From Prochilodus magdalenae (Eukaryota > Chordata > Actinopteri > Characiformes > Prochilodontidae), in the NCBI GenBank assembly GCA_024036415.1, contig JAMWET010006596.1, forward strand, positions 1 through 64,000: a stretch of DNA of 64,000 bases, written 5' to 3'. Shown here piece after piece: positions 24,901 to 38,160 of this stretch. Positions within the stretch are counted from its first letter, which is position 1, and each line of letters begins with the position of its first letter. The position numbers were made by a program, and so were the translations under genes. The notes under the pieces are model-generated. The model did not search any database. It had not been told where the DNA came from and worked only from the letters and a program-made list of their open reading frames with translations.

Positions 24901-26622
24901 TTGTCTTTAAGGCTATTTCTATATGATGTTACAGTAACTCTTTCCCCCATTTGTTCTTAAGTAAGGATAATAATTGCTCCACTAAACACTATGGTGTGTT
25001 TAAAAATTTTACAGAAAAGCTTTTAAAATCTTACCTCCATTTGTGATCCAGTGTGTCCATTTGTCTTATAATTACAATTAATATAACTGTGCCACAAATA
25101 CATGCAGATTAGCCCAGCACATTTCCAATTATGTCAACAGGGTTGCCTTAACAGGGTTATAGCACCAAAATGTGGGATAGAAAAAAGGTAAGTCGTTGTA
25201 TTTCTTTATGGGGCTGATTGCTCCAAATTTAGGGGTTAAATAGCTGACAAATAGAAAAATGTGCTTTAAATCATGAATCTCCCAGTACTTTAAAAAAAGG
25301 ATTAGGTTTAAACTTGGTTTCCGGTCAAAATAATCAGCGTAATTAGAGGGAAATTCAAAAGAGGAAAAACTACAAACATATGTAAATATAATTACTGTCA
25401 CTTTAATGAAACTGCTCAGCAAGTGATTTATTGGTCGGAACAGCTATTAGCTACCTACTTTGGTGATCTCATGCTTTTATATTTTTAGAGTTAGAAAAAG
25501 AAGAGGCTCTGCACTTTCTCCCTCAGTAACGTCTGGAAACAACAAAAGATAAGCAGAACTTATCCAGGAAGCTGCAGGCATGTATTGCATCAAATTCGAC
25601 AACAAAATCAATATATTTCCAGGTATTTTTGGAGGACCCACCTCCAGGGAGTCAGATTAGGTCCATCATTACCCGTGGTCCGACACCAATGTCCTGAAAT
25701 ACCCTAGATTAAATTCACTGGTGCACCAAAATTCAGTGGAGGAATGTGTGGGAGGAATATGTTCGGTCTTCTTTTTGTAATTACAAGTGAAATTTTCACA
25801 CAAGTGAAATTGTGCTGTCATTACAAAATGAAATTGGCTGACTAAAGGATTGGACACCCACACACACTGTGTTTTGTCTCTGGCAGTGTAAATCAGTCTT
25901 GAGCCAGGCATCTAGCTCAACAACTAACTCCGGTATCTTTTATTTGTCTCAACATTACACAATTACTGTCTGTCTAGGCTAAAAACTTTCCACGTATGCA
26001 GCTTCTCAGCTACTGTCAGCAGTCTGCAGCAGATCCTTTAGTCGGAGAATTTATTTCGTTTGCCTGTATACTTTGCCCATCCAATTTCAAACTCTAAGTA
26101 GCTTGCTGTTTGGTTTAGTTATACTCATTGGTGACAAGAAGAAAGGAGTCGTTTGATTAGCTGCCACATGTGCATTCTTTTCTTCAGAAGCAACATAGTC
26201 CAACTGATCACAACCGATTATCAGTACAGATGGTATTTGGCTAAGGAAGGTTTCAATTTAATGCACATGTTTGACCTCAAGTAATTCCTTCTAATTTATA
26301 CAGCATATCCTCTTTATTTATGTCCACCTAGAATGTGGGCATAATCTAACAGTTCCTACATAAACTGGCACAAAGCACACAGTTACGGTATTTGACTTTT
26401 ACTCAATTCATCAATGTACAAAAAACAATTACAACAACAACGGAAATCCCAGTAAGCTGCAGACCTCAGGAGCTTGTATGATAAATGCATATGAGGAACT
26501 TTCTAGAAGAGTCAGTCGCTCTCACAGAAGCATGCCGACCTTTTTTTCAGACGTTCATGCATGTGATTGTGTCCTCTCTTTTCGTGCATGCTTAGCAGTG
26601 CAGCTACAGCCATGGATATATC
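21931..26622. other. Long non-coding AT-rich stretch
   Basis: No gene, RNA or transposon recognisable. The part at 23840-25400 is strongly AT-rich. A G-rich patch lies at about 23275-23330. Small ORFs (25129-25422, 25669-25911) have no features. Confidence 0.45.
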
Positions 26623-26643
26623 AACACACACACACACACACAC
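26623..26643. repeat. (CA)n microsatellite
   Basis: A short CA dinucleotide run of about 20 bases. Confidence 0.9.
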
Positions 26644-26974
26644 TTAGCGGTTCTTTTCCATCAGGCAGTTGAGGAGAAAACGATACCACGGCACAAGGCA
26701 TTTTGCACATGCCTTTCCGGACAGTTCCCACAGTTGCAGCCGTCTTAGACTGTGTGACCTTTGCCAGGAGTGCTGGCTGCCTCCTCTTAGTGCACACACA
26801 CATACACCCTGACACACACTCTCCGCTCTGCTCTCCTTTCCTCCTCCTCCCTCGGTCCTGCGGTTTGGACAGCTGCGGCCAAGCTGGCCGTCTCGCTCGT
26901 GGAAAACATCCGCCACACATGGAGCCTCACACTGCAGATACACCACCTCTGACAGACTCTGGGAGAGAGAGATG

Positions 26975-26976
<2 letters not shown>
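26644..26976. promoter_or_regulatory. Candidate conserved non-coding element between microsatellites
   Basis: GC-richer complex sequence sits between a (CA)n and a (GT)n run. Overlapping ORFs on both strands have no similarity I recognise. Composition is the only evidence. Confidence 0.2.

Positions 26977-27008
<32 letters not shown>
26977..27008. repeat. (GT)n microsatellite
   Basis: A GT run of about 30 bases, followed by degenerate GT/CA-rich sequence to about 27140 and an (AAAC)n tract at about 27168-27186. Confidence 0.9.
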
Positions 27009-27009
<1 letters not shown>

Positions 27010-28740
27010 TACTTATGGCACACATAAGTAGACATGAACGCAGACACATGCACACACATGCACATATCGTCTCCTTCTCACGGAGTTCTGTACATGTGTG
27101 TGGGTGGGTGTGTACGCGTGCATGTAAGTCTGTGTCGGTGCAAGTCTGCAGTTTGGGCCATAAACACCAAACAAACAAACAAACAAAAAACGAACAAAAG
27201 ATTCCACCTCTGTGATGCTCAAATGCTAACTAGTGCTAGTGCCACTATAGGATTTTGGCAGTATCTGGCATATTGCTTAGTACTATATACCATGAACATT
27301 TGGGGGATGTTTTAGATGAAACATTTATTTGCAAAATTTTTCATGTATTTTTCCTGGTAGCGGTTCTACATTGACTGCTTTAGTAAAGGGCAAAGAGCTG
27401 TTGCTGCTGTTTGGGAATTTAGGAAAGTTGGGAAATTTTGAGGGGAATTTTTGAAAATGAGCACAAAAAGAAGTTTGAATATCACTAAAGCTGAATAAAA
27501 CACTACGACATTTTGTATTACCAGAAACAAGCTGAATAGGGGTGCCACAGATTTCAGCCCTCATTAGGTGGTACAAGCAAAGGCATCATCGAACTTCAAA
27601 GAACATGGCTATAAAAACAAATGCAAATTGGCTGTAAAAAAAAAATGTATCTTTCAGTCTTGCTGGTTTTGATGCAGCCCCTAATCTTGGTAGCCTATGC
27701 CATCTACGTTTGTTTGCATACCTGCATTGGATGAAAACATCTTTAATTCACATGTAATTGGTTTTTGAAATTTGACATTTCTTATCTTTTTTCTCAGAGT
27801 TGATCCCACCCACCAGAAAATATAATTGGCTGAATCCACTGACAGTTCAGCAGCTCATTTGACACATTAGGTCTAGCTTCTGAAGCCCTAACCAATAGAA
27901 GAGCTAGCTTGTCTGAATGTGTCAAAATAACAGTCCAGCATTTCATGTAGGGAAGAGCTTAGTAGTGGGCCACGGTGAGTGTTCAGCATTGCCCAATGGA
28001 TAACTGTCTGTCATCAGATATACAATCTCTGCTGTCAGCCCACTGATATAGTATAACTTAACATTGCTGGAAAGCCCACCAGAAAAACTCCAATTAAGCA
28101 TGCAGATGTGTGTCACGTGAGCGAAGAACACATTATATGCAGTAACATTAAACATCACCTCCTATAAATAAATCACAGTTCTGTTAGCTAACAATTGCTC
28201 TTCACTAATCCATTTGTTGGGCTTGTATGTTCCTTTGGACTGAGGATGTAAAAAAAGCTTGAACTTGAGGAATCCGGAGGTGGGTTTTAAAGAGAGATCC
28301 GCTAGTTAGCGGCAGATTTCACTTCAATCCAGCACCAAAAGACATTCCTAGACGTGTGTTCTTGTAAGGGGATCACTACTTGCCTTGCAAGGCTAAGACT
28401 AGCATGGTCTCCTTTACTTGTTTAAGGTGGACGGGCACGAGGATACAGGAAGTTAGCACCTTTGGCCACAACAAACATTTAATAATATTTTCATTGCCAT
28501 TGAAATCTTTGGAGAAGCTAGCATCTCCAAAGTGGGAGTAGGCTAAGCTCCTCCAGGATCACCCATAGCTACGCCCCATGTCCGTGTACATGTGTGTTTG
28601 CTTGTGTTTGTATGTGCATATGCATGTGAGTGTACTGAGATTCTATGTGTGTGCGTGCCTAATGTGTGGGTTGCACTTTTTCCCAACCCTGAGGACACGT
28701 CTGCCTGCCTCCCTCCGTCCCACATCATCCAGTTCTGTTC
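27009..28740. other. Non-coding stretch
   Basis: Degenerate GT/CA-rich sequence at the left, then unremarkable AT-rich DNA, then GT-rich sequence near 28580-28670. No gene recognised. Confidence 0.45.
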
Positions 28741-28782
28741 ACACACACACACACCCATGCGCACACACACACACACACACAC
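28741..28782. repeat. (CA)n microsatellite
   Basis: Interrupted CA run of about 42 bases. Confidence 0.9.
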
Positions 28783-29554
28783 GTCCCAGGGTTCATAGGC
28801 CTAATCCCCTGCAGCATGGATCCAATTTAAGGCCTCCCCACCGTCAGAATGTGGAACATAAACAGGCCGAGGTTACACGCTGCAGTCCTGCGCCTGGGCC
28901 CGGGCCTTCAGCCAACTCGCCCCTTCTGAGACTGCTTCACTCCTTCAGCTGGACTCACTCCACAAGCTTTTTTCACTTAGGTAGCACAGCCTGTTTTTTT
29001 TCCCGTAACACACTCTCGCTGCTTAAGAAGGTGATTTTATGCCTTAACTCCCTCTCAAGGCCTCTCAGTTTCACTCTGTGGCTCAGCCAGACTTGCCTCT
29101 TGTTTCCTCACCTCTGCTTGTTCCCAATGAACATAATATACAGTATATAATATCATGACATTTCATCATTTTTGCTGTATGAAGAGATGCCGGGTAGATG
29201 GCTAGCAAAATCCCATCATTGAAACTGGCTTAGGTGCTTATTTAGTAAGGAAGCTGTAAGTAAGTTACACTTTTTTTTTAAAAGTTTTTGTGTCTCAATC
29301 ATCGGGACATCTAATGGTATCATATTGGGAGGGTGAAGACTAGGACATGCTTCCTCTGAGGCATGTGAAAGCAGCCAATGCATCTCTTCAAGCTGCCTTT
29401 AACGTCATTGGAGAGCTTAGAATGCTCGCAGAATAACACTGACTGCCAATTCCAACAGCCATCATGTTGGCTACCATTATATCTAATGACAGAGGACGAG
29501 CCACCTCACACACTAAACAAGAACAATGTCAATTGTGTTCTTTTAGACCCCCAG
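28783..29554. other. Non-coding stretch
   Basis: A GC-balanced part at 28800-29110 could be conserved non-coding sequence. The 190-codon ORF over 28578-29150 runs through CA repeats and has no recognisable domain. Confidence 0.4.
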
Positions 29555-29630
29555 CAATGGTTGGTTGTGGCATCACCAGGGTCTGAACTTGTGATCTCCC
29601 AATAATGTAGGGCCATTAAGCAGTACACTT
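29555..29630 (-). repeat. Possible tRNA-derived SINE fragment
   Basis: On the minus strand the text GGGAGATCACAAGTTCAGAC followed by CCTGGTGATGCC contains a B-box-like GTTCAGACC, as found in the heads of tRNA-derived fish SINEs. No A-box, tail or full cloverleaf could be established, so this is a tentative fragment and not a tRNA gene. Confidence 0.35.
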
Positions 29631-29670
29631 TTTTTCTATGTGTATATATTTGGTGAATGGATCAACAGAA

Positions 29671-29931
29671 ATATATCCTAGAAAGAGAATTGCATTAAGT
29701 TATTGTATCTCCAAAATGGTAAGTTTACAGGAGAGAGCAAAAACTTTCCTCACTTACAATGCAAGTCAATATAAAGTGGCTTTATTCAAAGCATTTTAGG
29801 AGCATTTCTATTGGTCAGTTTGTTGTTCTGTTGGTCAAATTATTCCTATTCCTATTTTCTGATGCAGAAAAGTAAAATCACCAAAAATTATAATCACAAT
29901 GATACATGTTTTCTTTGGACAGCAATGATAT
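29671..29931 (+). mobile_element. MITE family copy 1 (CATGTATCTCC-type ends)
   Basis: About 260 bp shares its ends and internal ACAGGAGAG word with the copies at 38.5 and 48.7 kb. The left end is decayed (GTATCTCCAAAATGG at about 29706). The right end is better kept (GATACATG, then TTTCTTTGGACAGCAATGAT). The ends are inverted relative to each other, as in a MITE. No coding capacity. Confidence 0.65.
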
Positions 29932-32548
29932 ATTAACATTATGACATTTTGTGTACTCCTACAAACTTACCATATTGGAAATACCACATTTTGGAATATA
30001 TGAAAGGTTCTTTTTCCTCTTATCATTTATTTATACAGACTTTTGGCATTTACAACATCATTTTACCAGTATAATAATTGCTTCATATACATTGCAAACA
30101 TGTATGAATTATATTCAGTTTGTAGAAAGAACCTTAAAAGCTTTGAACCAGTTTGGTGCAATAGAAAGGTCACAGCCTTTTGACCTCTTCTTCCTATCTA
30201 GAGATCTGGTGTATTCCAAAGACCCACTGAACGCAAAACTAAAAGGTGATAAAGCCTTGATAAAAGCCGTACAGAGGAAACGCAGCTCCACAAGCTGTTG
30301 ATATAAAAAGATCAAACCGATCGCTTGTGAGAGATTCTCTCCTCCGCGCGGCCTGCTCTGAAGTGCGGGTCATATCGTACCGAGGCTACAGCGGCACCCG
30401 GTGGGACCTCAGCCCTTCTGGATCAGATACAAGCTGCTCTAGCACAATCCCATCAAAACCAGCCTCATCCCACCACTATATACCCATGCAGCCCCTACGG
30501 GGGGCCTTCACTCTGAGGTGCTGCACTCCTAAACTCACCCATCTCTCAGAGAGCGCCTGGGAAAAAAAAAAACAGAAGAAAATGCTAAGTTGAAAAGCGG
30601 CTAGCTTTTTGCTTAGAGCGCTCAGCTTAAGCCTCCCTTGTGCCAAGAGCTTTCATCATTTAGAAGTCTGGTGCTTGTATCATACCTCCTAGCCCTAGGC
30701 AGCCGAAGCACCACTCGTTTTCACCACACACAGTAGGCTGCTTTCATGCAAAACAACCTCTGGAGCAATCCATGTCCAGGTTTTAAGGGTTCGTCTGCTT
30801 TTGTTTCCAAGACTTGGATCTTAAAAATAATATTTGTGATTATGTAATCTCCAGTGATCTTTCTAAAGGAGGTTTGGATGCTGGCAGAATTATGACCTTT
30901 GATGTGTGTGTCTTGCATCATTGCTGGTATGTGCACATTTCAAAGACTCAATATCATGTCCAGAAGCTCTTTGAGCTGTACTTCAGAAAATTAAGATGCT
31001 GTATATAAATAAATCTGCCTACTTTTGTGGTTACAAGTGCCAAACAAAAAGAATGAGTGCCAAGAACGGGGATGATGCTGACTTGAGTATGGCCACCACA
31101 AGACTTTGTAGAAAAAAATTAGCCCTCTGATCAGTCCTGTACAGTTTAATAGTGTTTTCCAGTAGATAAAGTGGTAGAAGTGGGAAAGAAAAACAGCTTG
31201 TGGTAGAACACAGGAAAATATCTTTGAGAGGAGTCAACAGTAAAACCAAGTTCAAAAAGAAAAAAACTTTTTAGAAGAAAAAATATGGAAAATAAGATAT
31301 ATATATTTATACTGAGATTTATACGGAGGTCTGTGAGATCTGTGATGATAAATCAGTAGATAGCAGGTAGTCTAAATTAAGACATGGTAGGGCAGGACTT
31401 TGTGTCACCCAGGGGCAAGGATGCAGTATGGTTTAGCACTGAGGTCACAGAACCATCTGTGCAAAAACTGTGCAAAGTGAGTGCAGGCCCTGGAAATTTT
31501 CTAATCTCTGTGTGTAGACCTCGACAGCAAGGCCATAATGCACTGACGGAGATACATGAATTTACAAAGGTGGAGAGAATAAGTTCAATTCTATAGGAAC
31601 CAGATGATGCTGGTAGGTTTGCCAGGGCTGAATAAACCTTATGGGAATTAAGGTCATGTATACTTCAGCAGACTTCAAATAAAATTCAAGTTTATTTTAC
31701 ATAAATAATGCAAAGAATATTCCTGTTTTGGGATTTAAATACTTTACTCACCAAAACACTCTGTCTGATGACAAAAAGGTTTTCACACAAAAATATGGAA
31801 CCAGAATTCTTAATTTGCATATTCTTATGTCAGCAATTTCAATTCTCATTCTTGTTACTCATACATTCAATATTTAAGAATGGTGGAGAAGAAATTACAC
31901 AGTGAAATAACACAGATGGAATTGTTATTGTCTTCAGTATATTACTGTCTCATTATGTCTATTAATGTATGTCTTGCGTTCATCTATTTTATGTTTACTG
32001 TTTAATATATTCAATATACTCATGTTTTTGTTTTTTAGTTGCAATCTATTTACAGTTAAATGTTTATGTGCTGCAGCATGGGTCAGAGAGTAACGCAGTT
32101 TCAATCCTTTGTATGTCATGTACATATTGACTACTTGACAAAAGTGAGGCAACTGGTTTTCCAACTTTTCATTAGGAAACAGAACATAATAGAAATTACA
32201 ATGTAGTCTAAAGATCTAAGACTAATCTAACTAATCAGCTAATTAAGATCTTGGTAATTAGCTGATGAGTTAAATCAGACGTTCTAGAGAAGGAAAAGCA
32301 TGAGGCTGTGTATAACCGCAACTCTTTGGGAATGTTAAAGCTGTTTAGACTGCCAAATATTTTCCAAAGTAAAACTTTGGTGGAGTTTATTCTCATGAGT
32401 GGGATACAATTGCACTGGTTTACCACAGCAGGATAGCATTGCAGGTAGTGGAAACCGGAATGTTATTTATGCAAAGAATAGAGCCAAGATGAACGGATAT
32501 GAGCCACTACTACTAGGCCTCACAATAAAAGTACGAAGCAAAACTTTA
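29932..32548. other. Non-coding stretch with a possible regulatory part
   Basis: Sequence at 30120-30560 is complex and GC-balanced in AT-rich surroundings, with AAAAGATCAAACCGATCG near 30305 (a TCF/LEF-like word within it). It may be a conserved element. ORFs at 29951-30301 and 30327-30593 carry no recognisable domain. The rest to 32548 is AT-rich without recognisable content. Confidence 0.4.
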
Positions 32549-35465
32549 GTTCTTTAGTATTAAACAAGCAAAATACGCTCCTTAGTACTAAACATGTACA
32601 AAACACTACTTAGTACTAAACATGTACAATACGCTCTTTAGTACTAAACATGTACAATACGCTCTTTAGTACTAAACATGTACAATACGCTCCTTAGTAC
32701 TAAACATGTACAATAGGCTCCTTAGTACTAAACATGTACAATACGCTCTTTAGTACTAAACATGTACAATAGGCTCTTTAGTACTAAACATGTACAATAG
32801 GCTCTTTAGTACTAAACAAGCAAAATACGCTCCTTAGTACTAAACATGTACAATACACTACTTAGTACTAAACATGTACAATAGGCTCTTTACTACTAAA
32901 CATGTACAATACGCTCCTTAGTACTAAACATGTACAATAGGCTCCTTAGTACTAAACATGTACAATACACTACTTAGTACTAAACATGTACAATACGCTC
33001 TTTAGTACTAAACATGTACAATACGCTCCTTAGTACTAAACATGTACAATAGGCTCTTTACTACTAAACATGTACAATACGCTCCTTAGTACTAAACATG
33101 TACAATACGCTCTTTAGTACTAAACATGTACAATACGCTCCTTAGTACTAAACATGTACAATACGCTCTTTAGTACTAAACATGTACAATACGCTCCTTA
33201 GTACTAAACATGTACAATAGGCTCTTTAGTACTAAACATGTACAATAAGCTCTTTAGTACTAAACATGTACAATACGCTCTTTAGTACTAAACATGTACA
33301 ATAAGCTCTTTAGTACTAAACATGTACAATAGGCTCTTTAGTACTAAACATGTACAATAGGCTCTTTAGTACTAAACATGTACAATAAGCTCTTTAGTAC
33401 TAAACATGTACAATAGGCTCTTTAGTACTAAACATGTACAATAAGCTCTTTAGTACTAAACATGTACAATAGGCTCTTTAGTACTAAACATGTACAATAC
33501 GCTCTTTAGTACTAAACATGTACAATACGCTCCTTAGTACTAAACATGTACAATACGCTCCTTAGTACTAAACATGTACAATAGGCTCTTTAGTACTAAA
33601 CATGTACAATACGCTCCTTAGTACTAAACATGTACAATAGGCTCTTTACTACTAAACATGTACAATACGCTCCTTAGTACTAAACATGTACAATACGCTC
33701 TTTAGTACTAAACATGTACAATACGCTCCTTAGTACTAAACATGTACAATACGCTCTTTAGTACTAAACATGTACAATACGCTCCTTAGTACTAAACATG
33801 TACAATAGGCTCTTTAGTACTAAACATGTACAATAAGCTCTTTAGTACTAAACATGTACAATACGCTCTTTAGTACTAAACATGTACAATAGGCTCCTTA
33901 GTACTAAACATGTACAATAGGCTCTTTAGTACTAAACATGTACAATAGGCTCTTTAGTACTAAACATGTACAATAGGCTCTTTAGTACTAAACATGTACA
34001 ATAGGCTCTTTAGTACTAAACATGTACAATAAGCTCTTTAGTACTAAACATGTACAATAGGCTCTTTAGTACTAAACATGTACAATATGCTCTTTAGTAC
34101 TAAACATGTACAATAGGCTCTTTAGTACTAAACATGTACAATAGGCTCTTTAGTACTAAACATGTACAATAGGCTCTTTAGTACTAAACATGTACAATAC
34201 GCTCTTTAGTACTAAACATGTACAATAAGCTCTTTAGTACTAAACATGTACAATACGCTCTTTAGTACTAAACATGTACAATACGCTCTTTAGTACTAAA
34301 CATGTACAATAGGCTCTTTAGTACTTAACATGTACAATACACTCTTTAGTACTAAACATGTACAATACGCTCCTTAGTACTAACCATGTACAATACGCTC
34401 TTTAGTACTAAACATGAACAACACGCTCTTTAGTACTAAACATATACAATACGCTCTTTAGTACTAAACATGTACAATAGGCTCCTTAGTACTAAACATG
34501 TACAATACACTCTTTAGTACTAAACATGTACAATAGGCTCTTTAGTACTAAACATATACAATAGGCTCTTTAGTACTAAACATGTACAATACACTCCTTA
34601 GTACTAAACATGTACAATAGGCTCTTTAGTACTAAACATATACAATACACTCCTTAGTACTAAACATGTACAATACACTCTTTAGTACTAAACATGTACA
34701 ATAGGCTCTTTAGTACTAAACATATACAATAGGCTCTTTAGTACTAAACATGTACAATAGGCTCCTTAGTACTAAACATGTACAATACACTCTTTAGTAC
34801 TAAACATGTACAATAGGCTCTTTAGTACTAAACATATACAATAGGCTCTTTAGTACTAAACATGTACAACACGCTCTTTAGTACTAAACATATACAATAC
34901 GCTCTTTAGTACTAAACATGTACAATAGGCTCCTTAGTACTAAACATGTACAATACACTCTTTAGTACTAAACATGTACAATAGGCTCTTTAGTACTAAA
35001 CATATACAATAGGCTCTTTAGTACTAAACATGTACAATACACTCCTTAGTACTAAACATGTACAATAGGCTCTTTAGTACTAAACATGTACAATAGGCTC
35101 CTTAGTACTAAACATGTACAATACACTCTTTAGTACTAAACATGTACAATAGGCTCTTTAGTACTAAACATATACAATAGGCTCTTTAGTACTAAACATG
35201 TACAATACACTCCTTAGTACTAAACATGTACAATAGGCTCTTTAGTACTAAACATGTACAATACACTCCTTAGTACTAAACATGTACAATAGGCTCTTTA
35301 GTACTAAACATGTACAATAGGCTCTTTAGTACTAAACATGTACAATAGGCTCTTTAGTACTAAACATGTACAATAAGCTCTTTAGTACTAAACATGTACA
35401 ATAGGCTCTTTAGTACTAAACATGTACAATAGGCTCCTTAGTACTAAACATGTACAATACGCTCC
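32549..35465. repeat. 28-bp minisatellite, about 104 units
   Basis: A continuous head-to-tail array of a 28-bp unit: CTTTAGTACTAAACATGTAC followed by AATAGGCT. Units vary at a few fixed places: CTTT or CCTT; ACG, AGG, AAG or ACA before CT; ATGTAC or ATATAC; and a rarer TACTACTAA form. Each unit holds the 10-base perfect palindrome TTAGTACTAA and the palindromes ACATGT and TGTACA. Variant combinations recur in blocks (compare 32880-33240 with 33640-33840, and the ATATAC-bearing units at 34440-35180), which points to higher-order duplication. It starts after degenerate units at about 32549 and stops abruptly at 35465. Confidence 0.97.
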
Positions 35466-36355
35466 TGGTTGTCATGGTTGAATAGACTTGCAGACTAAAT
35501 TATGAATTTGAGAAGAAACAAATAAAAAATATGCAGATCGACAAACTAATGAAGTAGATAATAAACAGAAGAACAGACAAACACTTCCGGTGTATGGATA
35601 AACGAATGAAGGGGTAATCGGCAGCTGCGGACAGGTGACCTAGCTTGGAAGATATTGATAATGCTGAGTTAGCTTTAGCTTGCCAAGTGTCTCTGACTCT
35701 AACACTGTTTTGTGTGAACGAGGTAAGAGCCATCTGCCTGATGATTAATTAGGAACTGCTTACAGAAGTGTTACCCAAGATTAGGGCCGTCCAGTTTACA
35801 TCAAGAAGAAATAAATATGGTAAAATGTAAGGCGATAAAAACTCATAATTTGTACATCTATATTGTGATTCAGAGGAATAACATTAACTTCATTAGAGAG
35901 CAAAAAACAGATTTAGGTTCTCTGGGGCTTTACTAAACACCATTTCTAAAAGAAAGTCACCTAACCTTTGGTAAGAAAGTCATCCTGACTGTGGACATCT
36001 AGTTCTGAATGCAATAAAAATGTTCAGCCAGACTCTCAGACAATACCTAACGTGCAAAATAATAAAATTCAGGCCTATGCACTCGTTAAGACATGAGTTT
36101 CAAGAGCTTCAGTTCAGATATGATAAATGTCCTTATTTGTGGTGCCCTATAGGTTCAACAGTGCCTGCACAGCAGGGAATAAAAGGCACCCCGCTAAGGG
36201 TTCTGGGAACACCCCATATGTTGGGCCTCTGTACCCCTTGGTGTGGTTCTGAGGGTGGCACTTCACATGGGTTAGACTGAGACTATAAGCTCTTAGCTAT
36301 AAGTGTCCATTATAAAGGGCTTCTCTCTTTCTTTCTTACATTGAATGGATATGCA
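35466..36355. other. Non-coding stretch after the minisatellite
   Basis: No gene recognised. ORFs at 35500-35733 and 36020-36280 have no domain-like features. Confidence 0.45.
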
Positions 36356-36395
36356 GATCATTTATATGATCATTTATATGATCATTTATATGATT
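36356..36395. repeat. Short 12-bp tandem repeat
   Basis: Three copies of GATCATTTATAT followed by a partial copy. Confidence 0.85.
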
Positions 36396-37460
36396 ATGCT
36401 CTAGAAGATTTAATTAAAATAGAATTTAAATAGGGAATTTAAATAAATGGAGTGTGTCTGTGTTTTAGTTCCTATTCATCAAGAAGAGTATACTTCTTTT
36501 TCCATAGAGTGCAAGTGTTGCTCAGCTTTCAACAACTACAAAAGCTTGGCCTTCAATTTGTGATGTACATTTTGTACATTTATGTGTTGTGTAACACTTG
36601 TGTCGAACATTACAAAGTTTCAGAAATGTATTCCATGTGGTACATTTGGTCTGTTTCATATCCCTCAAAATTATGAGATGGGAACTGGATCTGGGTTTGT
36701 ATGCGCTATGGAGGAATATCTATATGAAAGATTTTATATTGAATGATGGAATGGAGCTCCACAAGGACATGTCACTTTACCTGAGAGACCTTCATTGGCA
36801 AACTTAGCGAAACTTACCAAATAAAATTGTTCTGCTAGACCATATGTCCAAATATATCCTAACACTAACCAGTGATTCAGCTACTTTAAGGTGCACTTAT
36901 TGACTGGTGTTCATCTATGCACTCAGTTTATATAATCTCTTAATAAAGTTATTAGGTTTAAGGAAACACCACATTTTCTATGTGTTGGAGTGATGTTCGA
37001 TCCAGAACTAATCATCCAATATCAGTAGCTGTCCTCGCTAATGCTCTTGTGGCAGTCTGCAGTCAAATTCTCACAGCAATGTTTCAACATCTGGTGTAAA
37101 AGATTGTTACTGGAAAAAAAGAGTGGGGTGGGGGGGAGGCTCCCTAATAATACCCAGAAGAAATGTTAGATGACCAGACCCGGACAAAGAGTCTGTTTAT
37201 GTTTTGTTTACAGAGACGCTGAGGAAATTTTGTAACAAAAATACATTCATAATTGTTATTTTAGTTTATGATCTGTTTATGCTACTGAAAGACATGGAAG
37301 CTGGAATAAAGGTCCCTTAGATATATACTCAGTATGACATGGACCGACTAACCCTTGTGAGCTGGTCAGTGGGACGTTTTTGATTAATGGTCCATTGCAT
37401 CAATCTCTCCGATACCTGCCACAACCAAGAAGGAACAAAAATGGAGGGCCGTGGCAGAAC
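36396..37460. other. Non-coding AT-rich stretch
   Basis: Nothing recognisable. A short G-rich tract lies at about 37123-37137. Confidence 0.45.
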
Positions 37461-38160
37461 TAACTTAATTCTTGTCATCCGCCCCTTTGCAAGGTATGGG
37501 AAAAATAGCGAGGTCTGAAGTTTTGGGGATGAGAGAAGTGGCCTGAATGGGGAAAAAGGAGAAAGGGGCTGAAAGGAAAAGGAACTTAGTCAATGGAAAG
37601 GGGTTGGAATGGATGAATAAACCGATCCCCCCATCCGTAGTGTTGATATTTCCCTCAATGGCTCCTTCTAAAGTGAGCATTTTAAGCCATCCCGACACAC
37701 TAAATTTGCCCATTGTGCTGGGAGAGGCCCCTGGCTGTCGAGAGGCTAGGTGAGGAGACACTGGGGGCAGATGGAACCTGCCCATCACCTCAATGGCCTC
37801 TTTCTACCCTAGAGTCTACCCCCTTGTCCCTCGCTGCCATTCACTCGGCCCAGTGGGAACATCTCTGGACCCAGTGCTTTGGGAGCAGTCCCATATAATG
37901 AGCCCCTCCGGCGAGGTTGAATGTGGCCCTATTGTTCTGCCCAGGGCCATTAAACCACCTCCTGGGCAAACAAGAGCGTCCCTCTTCCTTTATGGGGGCC
38001 GAAGAGGCAACAAAGAGAGGAGCCATCGAGACAGAGAGGGGCTGGCCTTTGTTTGGTGTCTTCAATGGCCAGGCTGGGAAGGGGAGGCTCCTGTTTGGTC
38101 TTTAGCGCGTCCATATTGCCGGACACTGTTGTTTGGCAAAACGGAGATGTGAACTTAATT
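37461..38160. promoter_or_regulatory. Candidate conserved non-coding block
   Basis: About 700 bases of complex, GC-rich, repeat-free sequence contrasts with the AT-rich flanks. Long ORFs exist on both strands at once (37465-37788 minus, 37793-38152 plus, 37841-38065 minus), which reflects few stop codons in GC-rich sequence and not a gene. It lies less than 1 kb from copy 2 of the duplicated element. It may be part of an enhancer cluster. Confidence 0.35.

Noticed and set aside
28578..29150. 190-codon plus-strand open frame
   Set aside because: It runs through CA/GT repeats with His/Thr and Cys/Val low complexity and no domain.
29555..29630. tRNA gene
   Set aside because: Only a B-box-like word is present; no cloverleaf, A-box or terminator fits, so it is at most a SINE fragment.
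32549..35465. CRISPR-like regular array
   Set aside because: There are no unique spacers between repeats, the units abut directly, and the window is a vertebrate nuclear genome; it is a minisatellite.
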